Origin: Clostridia bacterium
GTDB lineage: Bacteria; Bacillota; DULZ01
DNA length: 5,363 bases
Assembly (NCBI GenBank): GCA_012520135.1
Contig: JAAYOX010000078.1
Location: 1-5,363 of the forward strand
Direction of reading: 5' to 3'
In this document: piece after piece, positions 1 to 5,363 of the stretch
Layout: the number at the start of each line of letters is the position of its first letter
How positions within the stretch are numbered: the stretch's first letter is position 1
Position numbers and translations under genes: made by a program
Notes under the pieces: generated by a model
The model's database searches: none
What the model was told of the DNA's origin: nothing
Seen by the model: the letters and a program-made list of their open reading frames with translations, nothing else

Positions 1-747
1 CAGCACTTCCGTCCTCTGGAGGTGGCGGAGTTCCGTGGCGAATTTGTCCAGTGAAGAACCGATTAGGGCCAGGGTATTGATAAATTCGGCGTGACGGTCC
101 CGCTGGATGATCTGGGTAGAAACCCCGGCAGGCTTTAAGCCCAGCTTGACGCAAACGTATTCTTCAACACTGGGATCGATATTGGCAAAGGTACCCACCG
201 CTCCGGAAATCATGCCTACACTGATAGTTTCCCGGCTGTTTCTTAGGCGTTCAATATGGCGCCCGATTTCCTGGTGCCACAAAGCCATTTTCAGGCCAAA
301 GGTAGTAGGCTCCGCATGAATACCATGGCTTCTACCGATGGTCAGGGTTAACTTGTATTCCCGGGCTTTGGCGGCCAGGACTTCCTGCAGCTTGGACAGT
401 CTTTTCAGGAGCAGATCCGCCGCTTCCCGCATTTGCAATGCCAATGCCGTATCCAATACGTCAGACGAAGTCATGCCCATATGAATGTACTTGGAAGCAT
501 CTCCTACCTTCTCCGCTACTGCCGTCAGAAAGGCGATGACATCATGATGTGTAATGCTCTCAATTTCCATTACCCGGGCCAAATCAAAGTCGGCCTTTGC
601 TTGGATTTGACGGAGAGCTTCTTCGGGGATCAGTCCCAATCGGGCTTGCGCTTCACAAGCCAGTACTTCGATTTGCAACCATTTCCGCAGGCGGTTTTCA
701 TCAGTCCAAATACTGCCCATTTCCGGCAGGGTGTAGCGTTCTATCAT
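1..747 (-). CDS. purB: Adenylosuccinate lyase PurB, N-terminal part (cut by the left edge)
   Basis: Adenylosuccinate lyase is a cytosolic homotetramer of the fumarase/aspartase superfamily. It removes fumarate from SAICAR (giving AICAR) and from adenylosuccinate (giving AMP). The frame is open from an ATG at 745-747 to the left edge, giving 249 of the roughly 430 residues usual for the family. The protein starts MIERYTLPEMGSIWTDENR. Family residues are in place: His68 in THHDV, His89 in KYIHMGMTSSD (TSSD at 93-96) and His141 in GRSHGIHAEPTT, matching the numbering of the B. subtilis enzyme. The signature loop with the catalytic Ser lies beyond the window. The start is supported by GGAGG at 756-760, 8 nt upstream. 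It lies 82 nt downstream of purE on the same strand and is probably cotranscribed with it. Nothing looks broken; the truncation comes only from the window edge. Confidence 0.97.
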   Translation of the reverse strand, partial: MIERYTLPEMGSIWTDENRLRKWLQIEVLACEAQARLGLIPEEALRQIQAKADFDLARVMEIESITHHDVIAFLTAVAEKVGDASKYIHMGMTSSDVLDTALALQMREAADLLLKRLSKLQEVLAAKAREYKLTLTIGRSHGIHAEPTTFGLKMALWHQEIGRHIERLRNSRETISVGMISGAVGTFANIDPSVEEYVCVKLGLKPAGVSTQIIQRDRHAEFINTLALIGSSLDKFATELRHLQRTEVL

Positions 748-755
748 TTGATAAT

Positions 756-760
756 CCTCC
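756..760 (-). promoter_or_regulatory. purB ribosome binding site
   Basis: GGAGG read on the minus strand, 8 nt before the ATG at 745-747. It fixes the purB start. It lies 9 bases downstream of the hairpin at 770-796, so folding of that hairpin should leave it free. Confidence 0.85.
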
Positions 761-769
761 ATTATTACC

Positions 770-796
770 GGAAGCAAGCCGGCGCTTTTTGCTTCC
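770..796 (-). other. Hairpin in the purE-purB spacer
   Basis: A perfect 8-bp inverted repeat, GGAAGCAA (770-777) with TTGCTTCC (789-796), closes an 11-nt loop. On the transcribed minus strand it is followed by GGTAATAAT and then the purB ribosome binding site, not by a T-run, so it does not look like an intrinsic terminator. It could stabilise or mark processing of the purE-purB mRNA; that role is inference. Confidence 0.5.
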
Positions 797-829
797 TTTA
801 TATAAGCAAGGGAAACCTTCTATACCGGT

Positions 830-1345
830 CTATTGATTAAGGTAATCCCTGATGCCTAACTCCTGTAGTCTGCTGTTTTTCTCCCGAACTTTTTGAGCCA
901 TTTGTTCCTTGTATTGTAGCAATTTCTCCCGGATAGCAGGGTATTTGATACCTAAAATTTCAGCGGCAAAGATGCCCGCATTTTTAGCCCCGTTGATGGC
1001 CATGGTGGCAACGGGAATGCCGGAAGGCATCTGTACAATACTATAGAGAGAATCTACGCCTCCCAGGGTTTTGGTGCCCATGGGCACTCCGATTACCGGT
1101 AGGGGAGTCAGGGCTGCCAGGACTCCGGGGAGATGGGCTGCTCCTCCGGCTCCGGCAATAATCACTTCCAAACCCCTTTCGCAAGCGGTCCGGGCGTATT
1201 CCATGCTCTCATCGGGAGTCCGGTGGGCGGAGGCAATTACAACTTCCCAGCCAATGTCCAGTTCCTCCAGAATATCTGCCGCTTCTTTCATAACGGGTAA
1301 ATCTGAATCGCTGCCCATGACGATACCGACTTTAATTTCTTTCAT
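830..1345 (-). CDS. purE: N5-carboxyaminoimidazole ribonucleotide mutase PurE (class I)
   Basis: PurE moves the carboxyl group of N5-CAIR to C4 of the imidazole to give CAIR, in the cytosol, as an octamer of small flavodoxin-like subunits. The 171-residue product is complete and of usual length (about 160-175). Visible motifs: the substrate/phosphate loop MGSDSDLPVM (10-19), SAHRTP (39-44) with the family's catalytic His at 41, GAGGAAHLPG (65-74), and the SIVQMPSGIPVATMAIN block (102-118). GAGGAAHLPG is typical of class I enzymes, which need PurK to make N5-CAIR; class II (CO2-using) enzymes differ there. PurK is not in this window. The ATG at 1343-1345 is supported by GAGGTG 8 nt upstream; the stop is TAG at 830-832. 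The last 40 or so residues form a charged helical tail. The gene follows purL after a 424-bp regulatory spacer and precedes purB by 82 nt. Confidence 0.98.
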   Translation of the reverse strand: MKEIKVGIVMGSDSDLPVMKEAADILEELDIGWEVVIASAHRTPDESMEYARTACERGLEVIIAGAGGAAHLPGVLAALTPLPVIGVPMGTKTLGGVDSLYSIVQMPSGIPVATMAINGAKNAGIFAAEILGIKYPAIREKLLQYKEQMAQKVREKNSRLQELGIRDYLNQ

Positions 1346-1353
1346 AAGTTAAA

Positions 1354-1360
1354 CACCTCT
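1354..1360 (-). promoter_or_regulatory. purE ribosome binding site
   Basis: AGAGGTG on the minus strand, ending 8 nt before the purE ATG. A good Firmicute-type site that fixes the start. Confidence 0.8.
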
Positions 1361-1377
1361 TTTACCCTGAGATTCGG

Positions 1378-1405
1378 GTTGTAGACAAAGGATCATTTTT
1401 GTCAG
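1378..1405 (-). promoter_or_regulatory. Weak candidate promoter directly ahead of purE
   Basis: Minus-strand CTGACA (1400-1405, 5 of 6 to TTGACA), a 16-nt spacer and TACAAC (1378-1383, 4 of 6 to TATAAT). Transcription would begin near 1371 and give a leader of about 25 nt carrying the purE ribosome binding site. It lies downstream of the palindromic element at 1413-1521 and could therefore bypass it. The match is modest and may be chance. Confidence 0.3.
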
Positions 1406-1412
1406 TCCGCTT

Positions 1413-1521
1413 AAGGCAGGTAATGTTTGTTTCGCTACGGTGAAGCTCCTACGCCGTTACCGGCAGCAAGCTGCCGACGGCTGTGGGCACAACGCCCGCT
1501 CCACAAAACATTACCTGCCTT
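1413..1521. repeat. 109-bp palindromic element with 16-bp terminal inverted repeats
   Basis: AAGGCAGGTAATGTTT at 1413-1428 is exactly repeated in inverted form at 1506-1521. Two further base pairs (1429-1430 with 1503-1504) form if A1505 is bulged. The interior is GC-rich compared with the AT-rich flanks and folds again. GCCGT (1453-1457) pairs with ACGGC (1477-1481), enclosing a TAC bulge and the stem CGGCAG/CTGCCG (1461-1466 with 1471-1476, loop CAAG). GGGC (1485-1488) pairs with GCCC (1494-1497). CGCTT occurs just outside the left end (1408-1412) and one base beyond the right end (1523-1527), a possible but unproven target duplication. It contains no credible ORF. The architecture fits a small non-autonomous mobile element or a dispersed palindromic repeat. 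It could equally be a structured part of the purE leader. It lacks a T-run on the minus strand, so it is not a classical terminator for the pur transcript. Confidence 0.7.
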
Positions 1522-1607
1522 TCGCTTTTTGATTCTTGGCTCCAATTCAGCTCTTCGATTAACACCGATTAGACTCCAATGCCTCTTGTACGATGCCAAC
1601 AGGAGGA

Positions 1608-1631
1608 TGAAAATTAGGCTATTAATTTTCA
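1608..1631. other. AT-rich hairpin in the purE leader
   Basis: A perfect 9-bp inverted repeat, TGAAAATTA (1608-1616) with TAATTTTCA (1623-1631), with a 6-nt loop. The stem is weak (mostly A-T), and on the minus strand it is followed by TCCTCC. If transcription starts near 1663 it would be the first hairpin in the leader. No function can be assigned. Confidence 0.4.
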
Positions 1632-1642
1632 GGACGGCTTTT

Positions 1643-1699
1643 TTGACAGTCTGCGCTGAATTTGAGTTCAGCTTAGCAAAGGAAAGTTATGGCTGTCAA
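1643..1699. other. Nested inverted repeat overlapping the purE promoter region
   Basis: The outer arms TTGACAG (1643-1649) and CTGTCAA (1693-1699) are perfect 7-bp complements. Inside lie TGC (1652-1654) with GCA (1676-1678), and GCTGAA (1655-1660) with TTCAGC (1667-1672) around a 6-nt loop. The right outer arm, read on the minus strand, is the candidate -35 TTGACA. The repeat could be an RNA structure in transcripts reading through from purL, or a protein-binding dyad over the promoter. The bases of known purine riboswitches were not found in it. Confidence 0.45.
1670..1699 (-). promoter_or_regulatory. Candidate promoter for purE-purB
   Basis: Minus-strand TTGACA (1694-1699) is a perfect -35. 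An 18-nt spacer leads to TAAGCT (1670-1675), which matches TATAAT only at T1, A2 and T6 but is preceded by TGC, an extended -10 (TGn) feature. Its weight comes mainly from position: the two PurBox-like sites lie immediately upstream at 1704-1747, where Bacillus-type PurR operators sit relative to the promoters they control. It would give a leader of about 320 nt before purE that includes the palindromic element. Confidence 0.45.
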
Positions 1700-1703
1700 G
1701 ACA

Positions 1704-1747
1704 AAATTCGAACATTAACTTAAAAACCAATAATATTGTTCGGGATT
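1704..1747. promoter_or_regulatory. Inverted PurBox-like pair (candidate PurR operator)
   Basis: Bacillus-type PurR binds two facing PurBoxes, AWWWCCGAACWWT, usually 16-17 nt apart; PRPP relieves repression. On the plus strand 1704-1716 reads AAATTCGAACATT, one mismatch (12 of 13). At 1735-1747 it reads ATTGTTCGGGATT, which fits the inverted form AWWGTTCGGWWWT with one mismatch (12 of 13). Orientation is as in B. subtilis; the 18-nt gap is one more than usual. The pair lies between the purL stop and a TTGACA facing purE. I infer purine-responsive control of purE-purB by a PurR-like protein; the regulator itself is not in the window. Confidence 0.6.
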
Positions 1748-1762
1748 ATTCTTGACTCCACC

Positions 1763-1777
1763 TCCGGTTTTACCGGA
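1763..1777. other. Small hairpin over the purL stop codon
   Basis: TCCGGT (1763-1768) pairs with ACCGGA (1772-1777) around TTT. It covers the TAA stop at 1770-1772. In the transcript it is followed by GGTGGAGTC rather than a T-run, so termination here is not supported. Confidence 0.3.
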
Positions 1778-4700
1778 AATAAGCTATTCCGGCTTGGAAA
1801 ATCCTTTGTTCCTTATTCCCGGGTATATTAACCGCAACAAATGGGCTAAAACGCTCCGAATGGCCCATCTTGCCCAAAATCCTGCCGTCGGGGCTGGTGA
1901 TTCCCTCGATGGCATGGAAGGAACCGGTGGGGTTGTAGGGAAAGGTTCCGGACTGTTTTCCCCGGTCATCAACATATTGGGTAGCTACCTGGCCTTGCTT
2001 GAACAATTTCTCAATTTCTTCCGCCCCGGCAAAGAAACGTCCCTCGGTGCAGGAAAGGGGGACCGTATGTTCCTCGCCAACTTCATGTTGACTCAGCCAG
2101 GGGGATAAAGTAGATACGATTTTCGTAGTTGCATAACAGGAGATATGTTGGCCTACCTGGTTGACGGTTAATATGGTTCCCGTTGCTCCGTCCCTGAATT
2201 CACCGTAAGGAAGCAGGCCTACTCGAACTAAAGCTTGAAAACCGTTGCCCATACCCAGGATTAACCCATCATTAGCCAGTAATCGCATAACGCTGTCCTT
2301 GATCATAGGCTGCTTAAGGATTGCCGCTAGGTACTTGCCGGCACCCTCCGGTTCATCTTCCCCGGCAAAGCCGCCGGGTAACACCAGTATTTGGCTGTTA
2401 ACCAGTTCCTTAGCAAATTCCTCTAGGGATGCTGACAAATGGGCTTTGGTTTGATGCCTGATAATCAAAGTTTTTACCAGGCCGCCGGCTTCTTTAAAGG
2501 CTCTTTCAGCTTCGTATTCCCCATTGGTGCCATGGAAAACAGGAATTAAGACCCTGGGTTTGGCAATAGAGGATGAAACACTCTTGCTCTTCCGCCCGTT
2601 AAAAACAGGATATTCTTTGCCCATGGGAACTTCTCTATCCAGGGCACGGGTGATGCCGAACACTTCTTCCAATGGTTCAGTCCAGGCCTGATGAGCTTCT
2701 GCCAGGTTAATGATTGTGTCATTGACTTGAATGATTGCCTCTGCCAGGGTAGTACCCATGAGCCGGTAGGGTACATCCCTAAAGGTTTCTTTCAAATTGA
2801 GCTCCCCGGGTATTTCCAGTACGATGCTGCCGTAATCAGGAGCAAACAGCTGCTCTATTTCAGTAGCTTCCAGGGTGAAGCCGATGCGGTTGCCGAAAGC
2901 CATCTTGGTTAAAGTTGCTGCCAAGCCCCCTGTTTTAACGGTGGCAGCGGCTAAAACATGCCCTGCTTGGATTAAAGCATGAATCTTACTGTAGTTTTTG
3001 TTTAATATAGCAAAGTCAGGGACCCCTTCCTTGTCTTTGGGAGCCGCTACCAGCACAATGTGACTGCCGGGCTGTTTAAATTCCGCCGACACTGCTTTTG
3101 TTACATTAACCGTGTTCACGGCAAAAGCCACCAGGGTAGGGGGTACGGAAAGTTCCTTCCAGCTTCCCGACATACTGTCTTTTCCGCCGATAGAGGGGAC
3201 CAGGAAGTTTTTCTGAGCCCAGTAGGCACCCAACAGGGCGGCGAAGGGCTTGCCCCATTTTTGGGGATCCTCCTCCAATTTCTCAAAGTACTCCTGGAAG
3301 CTTAACCGGATCCGGCGCTGGTCCCCGCCCAAAGCTACGTTTTTCGCTACCGCTTCCACCACTGCATAAAGGCCGCCGTGGAAAGGGCTCCAACGGGCAA
3401 TTTGGGGGGTGTAGCCAAAGGTCATAATGCTACCGGTAGTGGTGTCCCCCTCCGGCACCGGAATTTTACTTACCATTCCTTCTGAGGGAGTTGCCTGGTA
3501 TTTACCCCCGTAAGGAGCCAGTACCGCATTCCCCCCGGCAGTACTGTCAAAGGGGTAGGCCAGGGCTTTTTGGCTGCATACATTGATGTTTCGGAGATTG
3601 GACAGCCAAGCTTCTTTGACATTCGTTAACTTTCCCTGTAAATGGTCCGGCACTCCCTTTAGGCTATTCGGCTCGCCTTCCGGGGCAGTAACCGTAACTG
3701 TTGTTTTGTCTTTAATTCCCCCGGAATCAAGGAATTCCCGGTCCAGATCTACAATAAGCTTGCCTTTCCAGTACATTTTCACCCGCCGGTCCGGGGTTAC
3801 TCCCGCTACGGGTACGGCAGACAAGCCTTCCGCTTCTGCCAATTGGATGAAGGTAGGGGCATTTTGCGGAGCTATAACTACAGCCATTCTTTCCTGGGAT
3901 TCAGAGATAGCCAGTTCCGTTCCGTCTAATCCGGGATAAGCGGTCGGGACCGCATCCAGATTGACAACTATCCCTTCGGCCAGTTCTCCGATGGCTACGG
4001 AAACTCCCCCGGCACCGAAGTCATTACATTTTTTGATTAAGCGGGTTGCTGCCGGATTCCGGAACAGGCGCATCAGTTTTCTTTCTTCCGCCGGGTTGCC
4101 TTTGGGTACTTCCGCTCCTTTTAAAGGTGTAGTTACTTCCCCTGTTTCTTTGGATGAACCGGCGGCGCCCCCGCAGCCGTCCCGGCCGGTTTTGCCTCCT
4201 ACCAGGAGGATTGTATCCCCCGGTTCAGGTGTTTGTCGCACAACGTTCCCTTTGGGCGCTGCGGCGATGACTGCTCCTAATTCCATTCTTTTAGCCCGGA
4301 AGCCGTCATCGTAATACTCTACCGCTTGTCCGGCAGGGACTCCCAGCCGGTTGCCGTAACTGCTGTAGACGAAAGCCGCTTCCCTGGTAATCAGCCGCTG
4401 GGGCAGTTTCCCTGGTAGAGTATCGGCCCATGCTTCCCGGGGATCAGCGCTGCCGGTGATCCGCATAGCCTGGTATACGTAGGAGCGGCCCGACATGGGA
4501 TCGCGAACGGCTCCGCCGAGACAAGTAGCGGCACCTCCGTTAGGCTCTATTTCCGTGGGATGGTTATGAGTTTCGTTTTTAAACATTAACAGCCATTCTT
4601 CTTCGGTTCCGTCTCGATCAACGTTAATCTTAATACTGCAGGCGTTGATTTCCTCGGACTCATCCAAATCATCCAGGTAGCCCAGCTTTTTCAATTCCCG

Positions 4701-5363
4701 CATCCCGATTGTAGCCAGGTCCATCAGGCAAATATCTTTATCCCGGCGGTTTAATGCTTTCCGGGCCTCTAGATAGGCGTGGTAGGCCTTTTCCACGGGC
4801 TTGGTATAGAGACCGGGTTCAATTGTTGTTCTTTCGATGGGAGTCAGAAATGTCTTATGCCGGCAGTGATCGGACCAATATGTATCAATAATGCGTATTT
4901 CCGTAAGAGTGGGATTTCTTTTTTCCCGGTTCCGGTACCAGTCCCGGCAGAAACGGAGGTCCGACAGGCTCATGGCCAGGCCAAGCTCCCGGTGCAACCG
5001 GGTTAAATCTTGTTCTGTTTTATCGATAAAACCATCCAGTACAGCTATATTTTTCGGTAAAGGAATGGGTTCCGCTAAAGTGCTGGGTTTGTCCGGGGAG
5101 GCTTCCCGGCTTTCCAAAGGATTGAGCCAATAAGCCTTGATCTTGCCCAATTCTGCTTGAGACAGTTCTCCGGACATGACCAGCATTTGGGCAGTTTGAA
5201 TGGGAGTGTTCTCTTCGGCAGTTAGGAGTTTTAACAGTTGGGAGACCGCTTCTTTTTTAGGGTCGAAAAGGCCGGGCAAATACTCTTTGATTAATACCCG
5301 GTCCGTCGGCTCCTGGGGCAGTACTTCGTAGTGGATTTCATCGGCTACGGTTTCCGGAAAAAG
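1770..5363 (-). CDS. purL: Phosphoribosylformylglycinamidine synthase, large single-chain PurL with C-terminal glutaminase-like domain (5' end cut by the right edge)
   Basis: FGAM synthase makes FGAM from FGAR, ATP and glutamine in the cytosol. This is the fused form, with PurS-, PurL- and PurQ-like parts in one chain. 1197 residues are visible, numbered here from the edge; the family usually has about 1230-1270. The frame is open to the edge, and upstream of the TTG at 5277-5279 it reads VLIKEYLPGLFD, family-like sequence, so that TTG is internal. Order of parts: tail of the PurS-like region, a linker with DTYWSDHCRHKTF (160-172), NETHNHPT (263-270) for nucleotide/substrate binding, FGAGGVSVAIGELAEG (449-464), GGKDSMSG (726-733), then the glutaminase-like domain from about 934. 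There GHSER keeps triad His1168 and Glu1170. The nucleophile elbow reads LGMGNGFQ, with Gly1039 (codon 2247-2249, GGC) where the family has catalytic Cys, so glutamine hydrolysis is doubtful. GTNGE (945-949) and SCTEG (1104-1108) also differ from the usual GTNCE and SHGEG. The synthase part looks intact. Confidence 0.96.
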   Translation of the reverse strand, partial: LFPETVADEIHYEVLPQEPTDRVLIKEYLPGLFDPKKEAVSQLLKLLTAEENTPIQTAQMLVMSGELSQAELGKIKAYWLNPLESREASPDKPSTLAEPIPLPKNIAVLDGFIDKTEQDLTRLHRELGLAMSLSDLRFCRDWYRNREKRNPTLTEIRIIDTYWSDHCRHKTFLTPIERTTIEPGLYTKPVEKAYHAYLEARKALNRRDKDICLMDLATIGMRELKKLGYLDDLDESEEINACSIKINVDRDGTEEEWLLMFKNETHNHPTEIEPNGGAATCLGGAVRDPMSGRSYVYQAMRITGSADPREAWADTLPGKLPQRLITREAAFVYSSYGNRLGVPAGQAVEYYDDGFRAKRMELGAVIAAAPKGNVVRQTPEPGDTILLVGGKTGRDGCGGAAGSSKETGEVTTPLKGAEVPKGNPAEERKLMRLFRNPAATRLIKKCNDFGAGGVSVAIGELAEGIVVNLDAVPTAYPGLDGTELAISESQERMAVVIAPQNAPTFIQLAEAEGLSAVPVAGVTPDRRVKMYWKGKLIVDLDREFLDSGGIKDKTTVTVTAPEGEPNSLKGVPDHLQGKLTNVKEAWLSNLRNINVCSQKALAYPFDSTAGGNAVLAPYGGKYQATPSEGMVSKIPVPEGDTTTGSIMTFGYTPQIARWSPFHGGLYAVVEAVAKNVALGGDQRRIRLSFQEYFEKLEEDPQKWGKPFAALLGAYWAQKNFLVPSIGGKDSMSGSWKELSVPPTLVAFAVNTVNVTKAVSAEFKQPGSHIVLVAAPKDKEGVPDFAILNKNYSKIHALIQAGHVLAAATVKTGGLAATLTKMAFGNRIGFTLEATEIEQLFAPDYGSIVLEIPGELNLKETFRDVPYRLMGTTLAEAIIQVNDTIINLAEAHQAWTEPLEEVFGITRALDREVPMGKEYPVFNGRKSKSVSSSIAKPRVLIPVFHGTNGEYEAERAFKEAGGLVKTLIIRHQTKAHLSASLEEFAKELVNSQILVLPGGFAGEDEPEGAGKYLAAILKQPMIKDSVMRLLANDGLILGMGNGFQALVRVGLLPYGEFRDGATGTILTVNQVGQHISCYATTKIVSTLSPWLSQHEVGEEHTVPLSCTEGRFFAGAEEIEKLFKQGQVATQYVDDRGKQSGTFPYNPTGSFHAIEGITSPDGRILGKMGHSERFSPFVAVNIPGNKEQRIFQAGIAYFR

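Noticed and set aside
1370..1384. Third PurBox near CCCGAATCT on the minus strand
   Set aside because: Only about 8 of 13 positions match and no partner site faces it.
1556..1571. Direct repeat of CGATTA, 10 nt apart
   Set aside because: Too short and only two copies; expected by chance in this AT-rich stretch.
1607..1723. Plus-strand 38-codon ORF starting MKIRLLIFRTAFLTV after an AGGAGG
   Set aside because: The AGGAGG touches the ATG with no spacing, and the ORF runs antisense over the promoter and PurBox-like sites. A hydrophobic start alone does not support a gene.
1346..1769. Purine or PRPP riboswitch in the purE leader
   Set aside because: Neither the conserved junction and loop bases of guanine/adenine riboswitches nor the ykkC-type core of PRPP riboswitches could be found on the minus strand.
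1717..1769. Intrinsic terminator after purL
   Set aside because: There is a TTTTT on the minus strand, but the only stem before it (CAAT/ATTG) is far too weak, and the hairpin over the stop codon has no T-run.
3060..5133. Plus-strand open frames of 75-118 codons opposite purL
   Set aside because: They are shadows of the minus-strand purL frame; their translations show no family resemblance and they lack convincing ribosome binding sites.

Overview
The window is a piece of a de novo purine (IMP) biosynthesis cluster. All three genes read leftward on the minus strand, so in transcription order they are purL (large fused FGAM synthase, 5' end cut by the right edge), purE (N5-CAIR mutase) and purB (adenylosuccinate lyase, 3' end cut by the left edge). 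The large single-chain FGAM synthase ending in a PurQ-like glutaminase domain, the good GGAGG-type ribosome binding sites, the B. subtilis-like PurB and a PurBox-like operator pair together suggest a Firmicute, most likely a Clostridia/Peptococcaceae-type organism. This is an inference from style and motifs, not a placement by alignment.

Layout: 1-747 purB (249 N-terminal residues visible). 748-829 is a short purE-purB spacer with an 8-bp hairpin just ahead of the purB ribosome binding site. 830-1345 is purE, complete. 1346-1769 is a 424-bp spacer that holds, in the direction of transcription, two inverted PurBox-like sites (1704-1747), a TTGACA promoter candidate (1670-1699) inside a nested inverted repeat, an AT-rich hairpin (1608-1631), a 109-bp palindromic element with 16-bp perfect terminal inverted repeats (1413-1521), and a second weak promoter candidate plus the purE ribosome binding site. 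1770-5363 is purL, open to the right edge. A TTG at 5277-5279 would give a 1169-residue product, but the frame runs on upstream with family-like sequence, so that is not the real start.

The products work in one pathway. PurL converts FGAR to FGAM (step 4), PurE isomerises N5-CAIR to CAIR (part of step 6), and PurB acts at step 8 (SAICAR to AICAR) and again in AMP synthesis. The other steps are not in the window; PurK, the usual partner of this class of PurE, is also absent.

Most notable points: (1) the glutaminase domain of PurL has Gly (GGC) where the family has the catalytic Cys in the nucleophile-elbow motif, although the His and Glu of the triad remain; (2) there is a well-formed but slightly widely spaced PurBox pair directly upstream of a TTGACA in front of purE; (3) a compact palindromic repeat, possibly a small mobile element, sits in the purE leader. 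No wholly new system is evident; the rest is ordinary core metabolism.
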